Shown here in pieces: positions 29,645 to 37,579 of a DNA stretch of 64,000 nt. Under the pieces are notes generated by a model. The model was given only the letters and a program-made list of their open reading frames with translations, was not told where the DNA came from and ran no database searches. The position numbers and the translations under genes were made by a program. Where the stretch lies: the NCBI GenBank assembly GCA_963928055.1, contig CAWVDN010000003.1, positions 62,001-126,000 of the forward strand, in the 5' to 3' direction. Source of the stretch: Scatomonas sp963928055. Its GTDB lineage: Bacteria; Bacillota; Clostridia; Lachnospirales; Lachnospiraceae. The stretch's first letter is position 1, and each line of letters begins with the position of its first letter.

Positions 29645-30922
29645 ATGATTAAAAAGGAAATGATCGCCATGCTGCTGGCGGGCGGACAGGGGAGCAGGCT
29701 GGGTGTTCTCACTGAAAAAGTGGCAAAACCGGCAGTGGCATTCGGCGGAAAATACAGGATCATAGATTTTCCTCTCAGCAACTGCATCAATTCCGGCATC
29801 GACACCGTCGGCGTGCTGACCCAGTATCAGCCTCTGCGGCTGAACTCGCATATCGGCATCGGGATCCCCTGGGATCTGGACCGGAACGTGGGAGGCGTCA
29901 CCGTCCTTCCCCCTTATGAAAAAAGCAGCAACAGCGAATGGTACACAGGAACCGCCAACGCGATCTTTCAGAATATGGCCTACATGGAAAGCTATAATCC
30001 GGACTATGTGCTGATCCTTTCCGGGGATCATATCTACAAGATGGATTACGAAGTGATGCTGGATTATCACAAGGCCAACAAGGCGGATGTGACCATTGCC
30101 TGCATGCCCGTGCCTCTTGAGGAAGCCAGCCGTTTCGGCGTCATGATCACGGACGGCAACGGCAGGATCACGGAATTTGAAGAAAAACCGGAGCATCCCA
30201 GAAGCAATCTGGCTTCCATGGGAATCTACATTTTCAGCTGGAAGGTCCTGAAGGAATCTCTGCTGGCCCTGAAGGATCAGCCCGGCTGTGATTTCGGCAA
30301 GCATATCCTTCCCTACTGCAGGGATAACGGCATGCGCCTGTTCGCGTATGAGTTCAACGGCTACTGGAAAGATGTGGGGACCCTGGGCTCCTACTGGGAA
30401 GCCAACATGGAACTCATCGATATCATCCCTGAATTCAATCTCTATGAGGAATTCTGGAAGATCTATACCAAGGCCGACGTCATCAGGCCCCAGTACATCG
30501 CGGATGGGGCGGTGGTAGACCGGTGCATCATCGGCGAGGGCTCCGAGATCTACGGCGAGGTACATAATTCCGTGATCGGCGCCGATGTGTGGATCGAAAA
30601 GGGCGCGGTAGTCCGGGACTCCATCATCATGCGCCACAGCGTCATCGGCCAGGGGACCACGGTGGACAAGAGCATTATCGCCGAGAACGTGCGGGTCGGC
30701 CGCAATGTCCGCATCGGCGTGGGGGAAGAAGCCCCCAACGAGCTGAAACCCAATATCTATGCCTTCGGGCTGGCTACCATCGGGGAGAACTCCGTGATTC
30801 CGGATCATGTGGCTATTGGAAAGAACACGGCGGTTTCAGGAAAGACTGTGCCGGAGGACTATCCGGAAGGACAGCTGCCGGCAGGCGGCGCACTTCTCAA
30901 GAAGGACGGTGAGGAAGCATGA
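29645..30922 (+). CDS. glgC: glucose-1-phosphate adenylyltransferase, catalytic subunit
   Basis: The 425-residue enzyme makes ADP-glucose from glucose 1-phosphate and ATP, the first step of glycogen synthesis. It has the nucleotidyltransferase start LLAGGQGSRL (residues 10-19), KPAVAFGGKYRIIDFPLSNC, the active-site GDHIYKMDY, FEEKP and a C-terminal left-handed beta-helix (about 295-400). The start follows AAGAGGTG. It overlaps glgD by four bases, as in Firmicutes where GlgC and GlgD form a heteromeric enzyme. Confidence 0.96.
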   Translation: MIKKEMIAMLLAGGQGSRLGVLTEKVAKPAVAFGGKYRIIDFPLSNCINSGIDTVGVLTQYQPLRLNSHIGIGIPWDLDRNVGGVTVLPPYEKSSNSEWYTGTANAIFQNMAYMESYNPDYVLILSGDHIYKMDYEVMLDYHKANKADVTIACMPVPLEEASRFGVMITDGNGRITEFEEKPEHPRSNLASMGIYIFSWKVLKESLLALKDQPGCDFGKHILPYCRDNGMRLFAYEFNGYWKDVGTLGSYWEANMELIDIIPEFNLYEEFWKIYTKADVIRPQYIADGAVVDRCIIGEGSEIYGEVHNSVIGADVWIEKGAVVRDSIIMRHSVIGQGTTVDKSIIAENVRVGRNVRIGVGEEAPNELKPNIYAFGLATIGENSVIPDHVAIGKNTAVSGKTVPEDYPEGQLPAGGALLKKDGEEA

Positions 30923-32034
30923 GAGCATTGGGAATCATACTGGCAGGCGGAAACAGCAGCAGAATGCGTGAGCTGTCCGATAAACGAGCCATAGCGGCTA
31001 TGCCCGTGGCGGGAAGTTTCCGCAGCATCGACTTTACGCTGAGCAACATGACAAATTCACATATCCAGAAGGTGGCGGTACTGACCCAGTACAACGCCCG
31101 TTCCCTGAACGAGCATCTGATGTCCTCCAAATGGTGGGATTTCGGACGGAAACAGGGAGGGCTGTACGTGTTCACTCCCACGGTGACGGCCAACAACAGC
31201 TGGTGGTACCGGGGCACGGCGGACGCCATCTATCAGAATCTGACCTGGCTGAAGAACAGCCATGAGCCCTATGTGATCATTACCTCCGGGGACGGCGTTT
31301 ACAAGCTGGATTACAACAAGGTGCTGGAATACCACATCGCCAAGCGGGCGGATGTGACCGTGGTCTGCACCGAGTGCCGGGAGGATGATCCCACCCGTTT
31401 CGGCGTGCTGAAGATGAACGAGGATTTCCGGATCGAGGAGTTCGAGGAGAAGCCCATGGTCTACAGCTCCAATCTGATCTCCACGGGGATCTACGTGATC
31501 CGCCGGAGGCAGCTCATTGAGCTCATCGAGAGATGCGCCCAGGAGGACCGCCACGATTTTGTCAAAGACATCCTGATCCGTTATAAGAATCTCAAGAGGA
31601 TCTACGGCTATAAGATGGACTCCTACTGGAGCAATATCGCCACCGTGGAATCCTATTACAGGACCAACATGGACTTCCTGAAGCCGGAAGTCAGGGAATT
31701 CTTCTTCGGGCAGTATCCGGGGATCTATTCCAAGACCGACGATCTGCCGCCGGCAAAATACAATCCGGGCAGCAGCGTAAGGAACAGCCTGGTTTCCAGC
31801 GGCTGTATCATCAACGGCCAGATCGACCATTCGGTGATCTTCAAAAACGTCTATGTGGGTAATAATTGCGTAATAAAGAATTCCATTGTCCTGAATGATG
31901 TATACCTGGGGGACAACACACATATTGAAAACTGTATCGTTGAGAGCAGGGATACCATTCGGGCGAATTCCTACTACTGTGGAGAAGATGGAATTAAGAT
32001 TGTCGTAGAAAAAAACGAAAGATACGCGATCTAG
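30919..32034 (+). CDS. glgD: GlgD, regulatory subunit of ADP-glucose pyrophosphorylase
   Basis: The 371-residue paralogue of GlgC begins MRALGIILAGGNSSRM. It retains the nucleotidyltransferase fold and beta-helix but departs from GlgC at catalytic positions; for example the metal/substrate segment reads SGDGVYKLDY where GlgC has SGDHIYKMDY. In Firmicutes GlgD raises GlgC activity rather than acting alone. The ATGA overlap with glgC implies stoichiometric translation. Other glycogen genes (glgA, glgB) are not in the window. Confidence 0.93.
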   Translation: MRALGIILAGGNSSRMRELSDKRAIAAMPVAGSFRSIDFTLSNMTNSHIQKVAVLTQYNARSLNEHLMSSKWWDFGRKQGGLYVFTPTVTANNSWWYRGTADAIYQNLTWLKNSHEPYVIITSGDGVYKLDYNKVLEYHIAKRADVTVVCTECREDDPTRFGVLKMNEDFRIEEFEEKPMVYSSNLISTGIYVIRRRQLIELIERCAQEDRHDFVKDILIRYKNLKRIYGYKMDSYWSNIATVESYYRTNMDFLKPEVREFFFGQYPGIYSKTDDLPPAKYNPGSSVRNSLVSSGCIINGQIDHSVIFKNVYVGNNCVIKNSIVLNDVYLGDNTHIENCIVESRDTIRANSYYCGEDGIKIVVEKNERYAI

Positions 32035-32060
32035 TTTATGAGGCGAAAGGGGAAGTTGTT

Positions 32061-32339
32061 ATGCAGATTACAGATGTCAGAGTCCGCAAAGTGGCTAAAG
32101 AAGGAAAAATGAAGGCAGTCGTGTCGATTACCATCGATGATGAGTTTGTGGTGCATGATATCAAAGTGATTGAAGGCGAAAAGGGTATGTTCATCGCTAT
32201 GCCCAGCCGCAAATCAACGGATGGTGAGTACAGAGACATCGCGCATCCGATCAACTCCGGTACCAGAGACCGGATCCAGTCCATCATTCTGGAAAAATAT
32301 GAGCAGGCCATGGCGGAGGAAGCTGAAGAAGCCATGTAA
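32061..32339 (+). CDS. spoVG: septation/sporulation regulator SpoVG
   Basis: The 92-residue protein matches SpoVG along its length: MQITDVRVRKV start, AVVSITIDDEFVVHDIKVIEG, and FIAMPSRKSTDGEYRDIAHPI. SpoVG is a small nucleic-acid-binding regulator that affects sporulation, division and envelope traits in Firmicutes. It lies 26 bases after glgD and may share its transcript. The C-terminal tail is a short acidic helix, slightly longer than the minimal family form. Its presence supports a sporulating lineage but does not prove sporulation. Confidence 0.95.
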   Translation: MQITDVRVRKVAKEGKMKAVVSITIDDEFVVHDIKVIEGEKGMFIAMPSRKSTDGEYRDIAHPINSGTRDRIQSIILEKYEQAMAEEAEEAM

Positions 32340-32371
32340 ATAAGCCTTTTTTGGAGAAAAAAACAGTGGGG

Positions 32372-32427
32372 TAGAGGGCGTTCCGCGGCCGGGATCAAAA
32401 AATCCCGGAGGGAGCGCTCTTCTTCTT
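32372..32427 (+). terminator. terminator after spoVG
   Basis: CCGGGAT (32389-32395) pairs with ATCCCGG (32402-32408) around an A-rich loop, extended outward by an imperfect GAGGGCG/CGCTCT stem and followed by a pyrimidine-rich CTCTTCTTCTTT. Confidence 0.65.
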
Positions 32428-32455
32428 TGTCAAAACAGCGGATTTCTGTTATAAT
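32427..32455 (+). promoter_or_regulatory. promoter of the rRNA methyltransferase gene
   Basis: TTGTCA (32427-32432), 17 bases and TATAAT (32450-32455), 49 bases before the start codon. The -35 overlaps the end of the spoVG terminator. Confidence 0.75.
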
Positions 32456-32504
32456 CTGACTTTGACAAAAAGAATTTCTGGAAACAGCAGGAGGGAAGGG
32501 CGTT

Positions 32505-33887
32505 ATGGTTCTGCCGGAAGGATTTTTGGAACGAATGAGGGAAATGCTGGGAGAGGAGTTCCCGGATTTTCTGAAAAGCTATGAACAGGGAAGGCAGTAC
32601 GGCCTGCGGGTGAATACGCTGAAGATCACGCCGGAGGAGTTTGAGGCGCGGGCGCCGTTTCCTGTCCGCAGGATCCCCTGGATCCCCAACGGGTTTTCCT
32701 ACGGGGAGGGCGTTTATCCCGCCAGGCATCCCTGGTACGCGGCGGGAGTTTACTATCTGCAGGAGCCCAGCGCCATGACGCCGGCCAGCCGTCTGCCGGT
32801 GGAGCCGGGGGAGAGAGTGCTGGACCTTTGCGCCGCCCCGGGAGGAAAGGCCACGGAGCTGGCGGCCGGGCTCCGGGGGCAGGGGATCCTGGCGGCCAAT
32901 GACATCAGCAATTCCAGGGCCAGGGCTCTGCTGCGGAACCTGGAGCTTATGGGGGCCGCCAACTGTTTTGTCACCAGTGAAACGCCCCGCCGGCTGGCGG
33001 AGGCTTTTCCGGAATATTTTGACAAGATCCTGGTGGACGCTCCCTGTTCCGGGGAAGGGATGTTCCGGAAGGACCCGGAGGTGGCGGCGGCCTGGAGTCC
33101 GGAGCGAGTGGAGTTTTTCGCCGCCCAGCAGAAACATATTCTTTCCGACGCCGCCGGGATGCTGCGCCCCGGAGGGCTGCTGCTGTATTCCACCTGCACG
33201 TTTTCTCCGGCGGAAAATGAGGAGACGGCGGCCTGGTTTCTGGAGAACTTTTCGGAATTTTCTCTGGAGGATTTGGAAGGGTACCGGGGCTTTTCCCCGG
33301 GAAGGCCGGAGTGGGGCGGCGGCAGAGAGGATCTGGCGCGATGCGTCCGCATCTGGCCCCACAAAATGGAAGGAGAGGGGCACTTCCTGGCTCTGTTCCG
33401 AAAAGCGGGAACGGCCGGGGAAGGAGCAAAGGGGAAAAGCCAGAAGCGCCAGAGACCGGAACGGGAGGAGCAGCGTCTCCTGGGGGAGTTTGCGGAGCAG
33501 GGAGGTCTTGCCCTGGACTGGGAACAGGTGGAGGTCCGGGGCGGAAGGGCTTATCTGGTGCCGGAGCTGCCGGAGACGGTGAAGGGGATCCGCTTCCTGC
33601 GAAACGGATTGTATCTGGGAGAATTTAAAAAGAACCGATTTGAACCCTCTCAGCCTCTGGCCATGGCCCTCTCCCCGGAGACCTGGAAGGAGTGCCTGTC
33701 CCTGCGGGCAGGGGACCGGCGGGTAGAAAGCTACCTGCGGGGCGAGACCTTTATAATAGAAGAAAATGAGAAAAAAACAGGAGACGGATGGAAGCTGATC
33801 TGTGTCGACGGATTTTCTCTGGGGTGGGGAAAAGTGTCGAAAAATGTCGTAAAGAACAAGTATTTGTGTACCTGGCGAAAAAAATAG
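32505..33887 (+). CDS. RsmF-type 16S rRNA cytosine-C5 methyltransferase
   Basis: The 460-residue SAM-dependent enzyme belongs to the NOL1/NOP2/Sun family that makes m5C in rRNA. The SAM motif is LDLCAAPGGKATEL (near residue 108). The two catalytic cysteines sit in DAPCSGEGMFRK (motif IV, near 180) and STCTFSPAENE (motif VI, near 230). An N-terminal domain with RVNTLKI and a C-terminal RsmF-like/PUA-like part (about 310-450) match RsmF/YebU rather than RsmB. The exact rRNA position is inferred only from family membership. Confidence 0.88.
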   Translation: MVLPEGFLERMREMLGEEFPDFLKSYEQGRQYGLRVNTLKITPEEFEARAPFPVRRIPWIPNGFSYGEGVYPARHPWYAAGVYYLQEPSAMTPASRLPVEPGERVLDLCAAPGGKATELAAGLRGQGILAANDISNSRARALLRNLELMGAANCFVTSETPRRLAEAFPEYFDKILVDAPCSGEGMFRKDPEVAAAWSPERVEFFAAQQKHILSDAAGMLRPGGLLLYSTCTFSPAENEETAAWFLENFSEFSLEDLEGYRGFSPGRPEWGGGREDLARCVRIWPHKMEGEGHFLALFRKAGTAGEGAKGKSQKRQRPEREEQRLLGEFAEQGGLALDWEQVEVRGGRAYLVPELPETVKGIRFLRNGLYLGEFKKNRFEPSQPLAMALSPETWKECLSLRAGDRRVESYLRGETFIIEENEKKTGDGWKLICVDGFSLGWGKVSKNVVKNKYLCTWRKK

Positions 33888-33971
33888 ACTATATCTTGTG
33901 AAAAATAAGTCGAAACTGATAAGAAAAAACGACGAAATATTACACTCATGTTACGAAAAGTTAAAAAATGC

Positions 33972-34000
33972 TTTCATTTTCCGGAGAGGTGTGCTATAAT
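33972..34000 (+). promoter_or_regulatory. promoter of the PcsB-like/3D-domain gene
   Basis: An extended -10 TGCTATAAT (hexamer 33995-34000) with a weak -35 TTTCAT (33972-33977) at 17 bases. A roughly 95-base GC-rich leader follows (see next entry). Confidence 0.7.
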
Positions 34001-34007
34001 CAAAAAA

Positions 34008-34094
34008 GCACGGGGAGCAGCCCCTCCGCGGGAGAGGCTGGTGCGAGTCTTTTCCGGAGATCTTTCCGGGGGAGGCGAGGGGTAACATGAGGTG
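34008..34094 (+). other. GC-rich structured 5' leader, class unknown
   Basis: The untranslated leader contains several short complementary blocks (GGGG/CCCC, CCTC/GAGG, CCGGA/TCCGG) in about 85 bases. It does not show the signature of a riboswitch class I can recognise. c-di-AMP (ydaO) elements often control such wall hydrolase genes, but their conserved ends are absent. Confidence 0.4.
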
Positions 34095-34100
34095 TAAGAG

Positions 34101-35393
34101 ATGAGAAATAAGAAAAGATTCGGATGGATCCTCGCGGCAGCAGTATTTACAGCCAGCGTACTGCCCTGTTACGGAGCAACCACACAGGAGCAGATCCAGG
34201 CACAGCAGCAGGCCAAGCAGCAGACCGAGGCAAGCCTGCAGAGTACAGAAGACAGAATCAGCGAGTTGGAGTCCATGAAAGGCGAATCGGAGGCATATTT
34301 GTCAGAACTGAACCGTCAGTTAACCGATTTGACCGCCAGTCTGCAGCAGCTGCAGGAGGACGCCTCACAGAAGCAGGCAGAGCTGGTACAGGTACAGAGT
34401 GAACTTGCCGAAGCCAAAACCCGGGAGAGCAAGCAGATGGAGGACATGACCCTCCGCATCCAGTATATGTACGAGCGTTCCCAGACGGGCGCCCTGGAGA
34501 TGCTGTTTTCCGCCGATGGCTTTATGGATTTCCTCAACAGAGCCAATAATATTTCCGAGATCACCCGCTACGACCGGGAGATGCTGGCAGATTACGAGGA
34601 AACCCGTCAGGAAGTAGAAGAAAAAGAGCAGCTGGTTCTGGAGGAACAGGAGGCGATCCGGGAACTCCAGGAAGAGAGCGCCGAGAAACAGGACCAGGTC
34701 CAGGAATTATATGAGGCCACCTATAATCAGGTGCAGGAATACGTAGCCAGCCTGAACGGAGCGGAAAGCGAGAAGGCAGAGCTTCTGGCCCAGATCCAGA
34801 GCCAGGAAGACACCCTGAATCAGCTCCTGATCCAGGCAAAACAGGAAGAGATCGAAGCGCAGCGGAAAGCGGAGGAAGAGCAGAGGGCGGCAGAGGAAGC
34901 GGCCCGTCAGGCAGCCCTCCAGCAGGCGGCGGAAGAGCAGCAGGCGCAGCAGGAGGAAAGCACTCCTTCCTACGATGTTGTGGAAGAAACGCCGGCGCCG
35001 GACAGCAGTTCTTCGGAAAGCGACTCCTCTCAGGAGACCCTTCCGCCGGAGCAGTCCTCCGACAGCAGTGATTCCGACAGCAGTGATTCCGGAAATTCCT
35101 CCGGAGGTACATATCTTGGAAACTTTAAGCTGACCGCTTATTGTTCCTGCTCCATCTGCTGCGGCGTGTGGGCGGCCAATCCGGGGCTGACAGCCAGCGG
35201 AGCCATTGCCCAGGAAGGCGTTACCGTAGCTATGGCAGGCGTTCCCTTCGGAACGAAGCTGATGATCAACGGCCATGTATATACCGTTCAGGATCGAGGC
35301 ACCGCCTACGGCCATGTGGATATCTATTTTTCCAGCCACGCGGCGGCCCTGCAGTTCGGAATGCAGTACGCGGATGTATATCAGCTGAACTAA
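34101..35393 (+). CDS. secreted PcsB-like coiled-coil protein with C-terminal 3D domain
   Basis: The 430-residue protein has a signal peptide (about 1-25, ending near CYGA) and a long PcsB-like coiled coil (about 27-280). A Ser/Asp/Pro-rich linker follows (about 285-335), then a 3D domain (about 340-430) with KLTAYCSCSICCG, GTKLMINGHVYTVQDRG and the aspartate-containing GHVDIYF. 3D domains share a fold with lytic transglycosylases (MltA) and resuscitation factors, so this is probably a peptidoglycan hydrolase or its regulator. Coiled coils of this type are controlled by FtsEX in other Firmicutes. It is a single-gene unit with promoter and terminator. Confidence 0.87.
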   Translation: MRNKKRFGWILAAAVFTASVLPCYGATTQEQIQAQQQAKQQTEASLQSTEDRISELESMKGESEAYLSELNRQLTDLTASLQQLQEDASQKQAELVQVQSELAEAKTRESKQMEDMTLRIQYMYERSQTGALEMLFSADGFMDFLNRANNISEITRYDREMLADYEETRQEVEEKEQLVLEEQEAIRELQEESAEKQDQVQELYEATYNQVQEYVASLNGAESEKAELLAQIQSQEDTLNQLLIQAKQEEIEAQRKAEEEQRAAEEAARQAALQQAAEEQQAQQEESTPSYDVVEETPAPDSSSSESDSSQETLPPEQSSDSSDSDSSDSGNSSGGTYLGNFKLTAYCSCSICCGVWAANPGLTASGAIAQEGVTVAMAGVPFGTKLMINGHVYTVQDRGTAYGHVDIYFSSHAAALQFGMQYADVYQLN

Positions 35394-35450
35394 GAAACCA
35401 GCGAGGAAGGCTGCCGCGCATGTATGCGGAAGCCGGCAGTGAGAAGATCC

Positions 35451-35488
35451 ACCGGGTTTAAGAGAGGTTTCTTAAACCCGGTATCTTT
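35451..35488 (+). terminator. terminator after the 3D-domain gene
   Basis: A 13-base stem (35451-35463 with 35470-35482) is followed by ATCTTTAT; the T-run is imperfect. Confidence 0.7.
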
Positions 35489-35532
35489 ATGCGCTTGGTT
35501 TTTACAGGCTGAAAGAGCAGCGAAAGTTTTTG

Positions 35533-35561
35533 TTGACAATCTGTAAAGTATCTAATATAAT
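35533..35561 (+). promoter_or_regulatory. consensus promoter of tRNA-Pro
   Basis: Both hexamers are perfect: TTGACA (35533-35538) and TATAAT (35556-35561) with a 17-base spacer, 26 bases before the tRNA. Confidence 0.92.
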
Positions 35562-35587
35562 AAAGTGTGCTGATATGAAACAGCAAT

Positions 35588-35661
35588 CGAAGCGTGGCTC
35601 AGTTTGGTAGAGCGCTGCGTTCGGGACGCAGAGGTCGTGGGTTCGAATCCCGTCGCTTCGA
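35588..35661 (+). tRNA. tRNA-Pro (anticodon CGG)
   Basis: A 74-base cloverleaf: acceptor CGAAGCG/CGCTTCG, D-arm with GGTAGAGC, anticodon stem CTGCG/CGCAG around loop TTCGGGA (anticodon CGG, reading CCG), T-arm GTGGGTTCGAATCCCGT, discriminator A. No CCA is encoded, so it is added after transcription. It is a single tRNA with its own promoter and terminator. Confidence 0.95.
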
Positions 35662-35670
35662 TGCGAAGAT

Positions 35671-35708
35671 GCTCAGGAATGTTGATGGCGACGTTCCTGA
35701 GCGTTTTT
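35671..35708 (+). terminator. terminator of tRNA-Pro
   Basis: GCTCAGGAA (35671-35679) pairs with TTCCTGAGC (35694-35702), followed by GTTTTT. Confidence 0.88.
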
Positions 35709-35750
35709 GGTTCGGCAAAACATTCGGCGGATGAATAGCGGGTGGGGACT

Positions 35751-36413
35751 ATGGCGTTATACGACAAAGGGATCGAGACGAAAAAACGGTTTATCATACT
35801 GACCTACAATAAGCTCTGTGAGAAGAAGGCCTCCGAACTTACGGTGCGGGATCTGGCCCGGGAAAACGGATGCTCCGCGGCGGCGCTGTACCGGCATTTT
35901 GAAAGCCTGGATTATCTGATCGCGGTGGCCTCCGTCCGGTTCCTGGACGAGTATATGCGGCAGTATGCCAATCTCCTGGACAGCGACCGGGATCTGATGG
36001 AAATCTATATTGCCGGCTGGGAGCTTTTTAATCATTATGCCTTTGCCCGGCCGGATATTTACTACCGGCTGTTCTGGGGAACAGACAACGGGGTGTTCGG
36101 CGCCGCTTTTCAGGATTACTTTGAGCTGTTTCCCTTTAAGGGATCGGAAAAATATACCGCCTATTATTACACGCTGCTGTTTAATGAAAATATGCAGGAA
36201 AGGGATTTTATCGTGCTCCGCCGCCTGGAAAACGCCAAGCGGATCAGCAGCCGGAATGCGCTGTTCTGCAGTTACACCAATCCGCTGATCTCCAAGGGAC
36301 TGATCATGACGGCCATGGATCTGGACGCGGAGGGGAGGAAGGAGCAGGAACAGCTCTGCAATCGGCTGATCCGGGAGAATACATTGAAAAACATGAGCAG
36401 GGAGACAGGCTGA
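35751..36413 (+). CDS. TetR-family regulator of the adjacent catabolic cluster
   Basis: The 220-residue protein has an N-terminal TetR helix-turn-helix (about 10-60; LTVRDLARENGCSAAALYRHFESLDYLI) and a variable ligand-binding domain with many aromatic residues (DIYYRLFWG, YTAYYYTLLF). It lies just upstream of, and on the same strand as, the isomerase-MttB-transporter genes. A terminator separates them, and two matching palindromes flank the next promoter, so it is the probable repressor of that operon. The start is 35751 (or GTG at 35742). The ligand is unknown, perhaps the imported substrate. Confidence 0.82.
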   Translation: MALYDKGIETKKRFIILTYNKLCEKKASELTVRDLARENGCSAAALYRHFESLDYLIAVASVRFLDEYMRQYANLLDSDRDLMEIYIAGWELFNHYAFARPDIYYRLFWGTDNGVFGAAFQDYFELFPFKGSEKYTAYYYTLLFNENMQERDFIVLRRLENAKRISSRNALFCSYTNPLISKGLIMTAMDLDAEGRKEQEQLCNRLIRENTLKNMSRETG

Positions 36414-36422
36414 AGCCTGGGA

Positions 36423-36461
36423 GCCGGCGCGGCAGGAATGTGCGCCGGCATTTCTTTTTTT
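36423..36461 (+). terminator. terminator after the TetR gene
   Basis: GCCGGCGC (36423-36430) pairs with GCGCCGGC (36442-36449), followed by a T-rich tract to 36461. Confidence 0.85.
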
Positions 36462-36468
36462 AAAAAAA

Positions 36469-36535
36469 GTGAACATGTTCACTTGACAAAAGGGAGTACG
36501 TGGTATAAGATAGAATAAAAAGTAAACACGTTTAC
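36469..36535 (+). promoter_or_regulatory. operon promoter with two TetR-type operators
   Basis: Two 14-base palindromes of one consensus, GTGAACATGTTCAC (36469-36482) and GTAAACACGTTTAC (36522-36535), have centres 53 bases apart. Between them lie TTGACA (36483-36488), directly touching the first operator, and a -10 region TATAAGAT (36504-36511). Occupation of the sites would block polymerase. The first gene starts at 36593. Confidence 0.8.
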
Positions 36536-36592
36536 ATTTCTGCGGAGCGCGCCTGCGGAGACCTGTGAAAAAAGAAAAGGAGAAGAGAAGTT

Positions 36593-37531
36593 ATGCCGGA
36601 TAAAAACAGGCCCCTGAGATTGGGGATGCACACTTATACCCTGCATTTTTTCGGCTTTGGGGAAAGCTGGGGGTTCGGAAAGGATTACTATTTTGATCAG
36701 GTGATGTCCCTGTATGAATTGATGGATAAGGCAGAGGAGTGGGGGCTGGACGGCCTGCAGATCACCAAGGTGGATCTGCTGGCCACAGGCAGCGATACCC
36801 CCTTTGCCGCGGAGAATCTGCGGAAGGTTGGGCAGGCGGCCAGGGAACACGGATTGTTCCTGGAGTTTAACTCTTCCTTCCGCGCGGGCAGCGACTCCCG
36901 GGTGAACTGCACCGTGAAGGAAGCTCTGCAGATCGGCCATGAACTGGGCGCGGAGCTGGTGAAATTCAGCCTGGATATTCTCCGGCCCAGAGAGCTGTAC
37001 GGCTCCTGGATGCATCCCCAGGTTATGACCCAGATGGTGGACCGCTACAATGAATTTCAGGCAGCCATTCCTCTGATAGAGGAGCTGGGCATGCAGGTGG
37101 CCATTGAGAACCACACGGATACCTTCTCCCAGGAGATCCTCTGGATCGTGGACAAACTGAACCACCCGCTCATCGGTACCTGCGTGGATACTATGAACTG
37201 TCTGTATATTACGGAGAATCCCTACGATACCATGGAGCGGATGCTGCCCAAAGCCTACTGCTGCCATTTCAGTGACGACATTGTGGTGACAGATCCCCTG
37301 GGTGTCCATATCATCGGAGCGCCCCATGGACAGGGATCTATGGATTGTCCGAAGATGGTGGCTCAGATCCGGGAGAAATCTCCCATGGATAAGATCATTT
37401 TTGAAAATGAGATTGCCTTTAAGAGCGTGGACGAGCCCATTGAGGAGGCCAGGGCCAGAGAGATGGCGGCCTGTGAGGAGAGCATCCGCTATCTGCGGGA
37501 GGAACTGAAGCTGGGCCTGCGGGGCAGATAA
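36593..37531 (+). CDS. sugar-phosphate isomerase/epimerase-like TIM-barrel protein
   Basis: The 312-residue protein is of the xylose-isomerase-like TIM-barrel family (AP endonuclease 2 superfamily). Probable metal ligands are Glu in FLEFNSS, Glu in AIENHTD, Asp in GTCVDTMN and His in YCCHFSDD, followed by APHGQGSMD and IIFENEIAF. Such enzymes isomerise, epimerise or dehydrate small polyols, keto acids and related molecules. It is the first gene of the TetR-controlled operon, with the MttB-type methyltransferase 48 bases downstream. That pairing suggests it handles a carbon skeleton tied to the methylated substrate, but the reaction is unknown. Confidence 0.8.
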   Translation: MPDKNRPLRLGMHTYTLHFFGFGESWGFGKDYYFDQVMSLYELMDKAEEWGLDGLQITKVDLLATGSDTPFAAENLRKVGQAAREHGLFLEFNSSFRAGSDSRVNCTVKEALQIGHELGAELVKFSLDILRPRELYGSWMHPQVMTQMVDRYNEFQAAIPLIEELGMQVAIENHTDTFSQEILWIVDKLNHPLIGTCVDTMNCLYITENPYDTMERMLPKAYCCHFSDDIVVTDPLGVHIIGAPHGQGSMDCPKMVAQIREKSPMDKIIFENEIAFKSVDEPIEEARAREMAACEESIRYLREELKLGLRGR

Positions 37532-37579
37532 AAGACAACAGAATCAGAAGAAAAAAGATCAACAGGAGGAATTTCAGAT

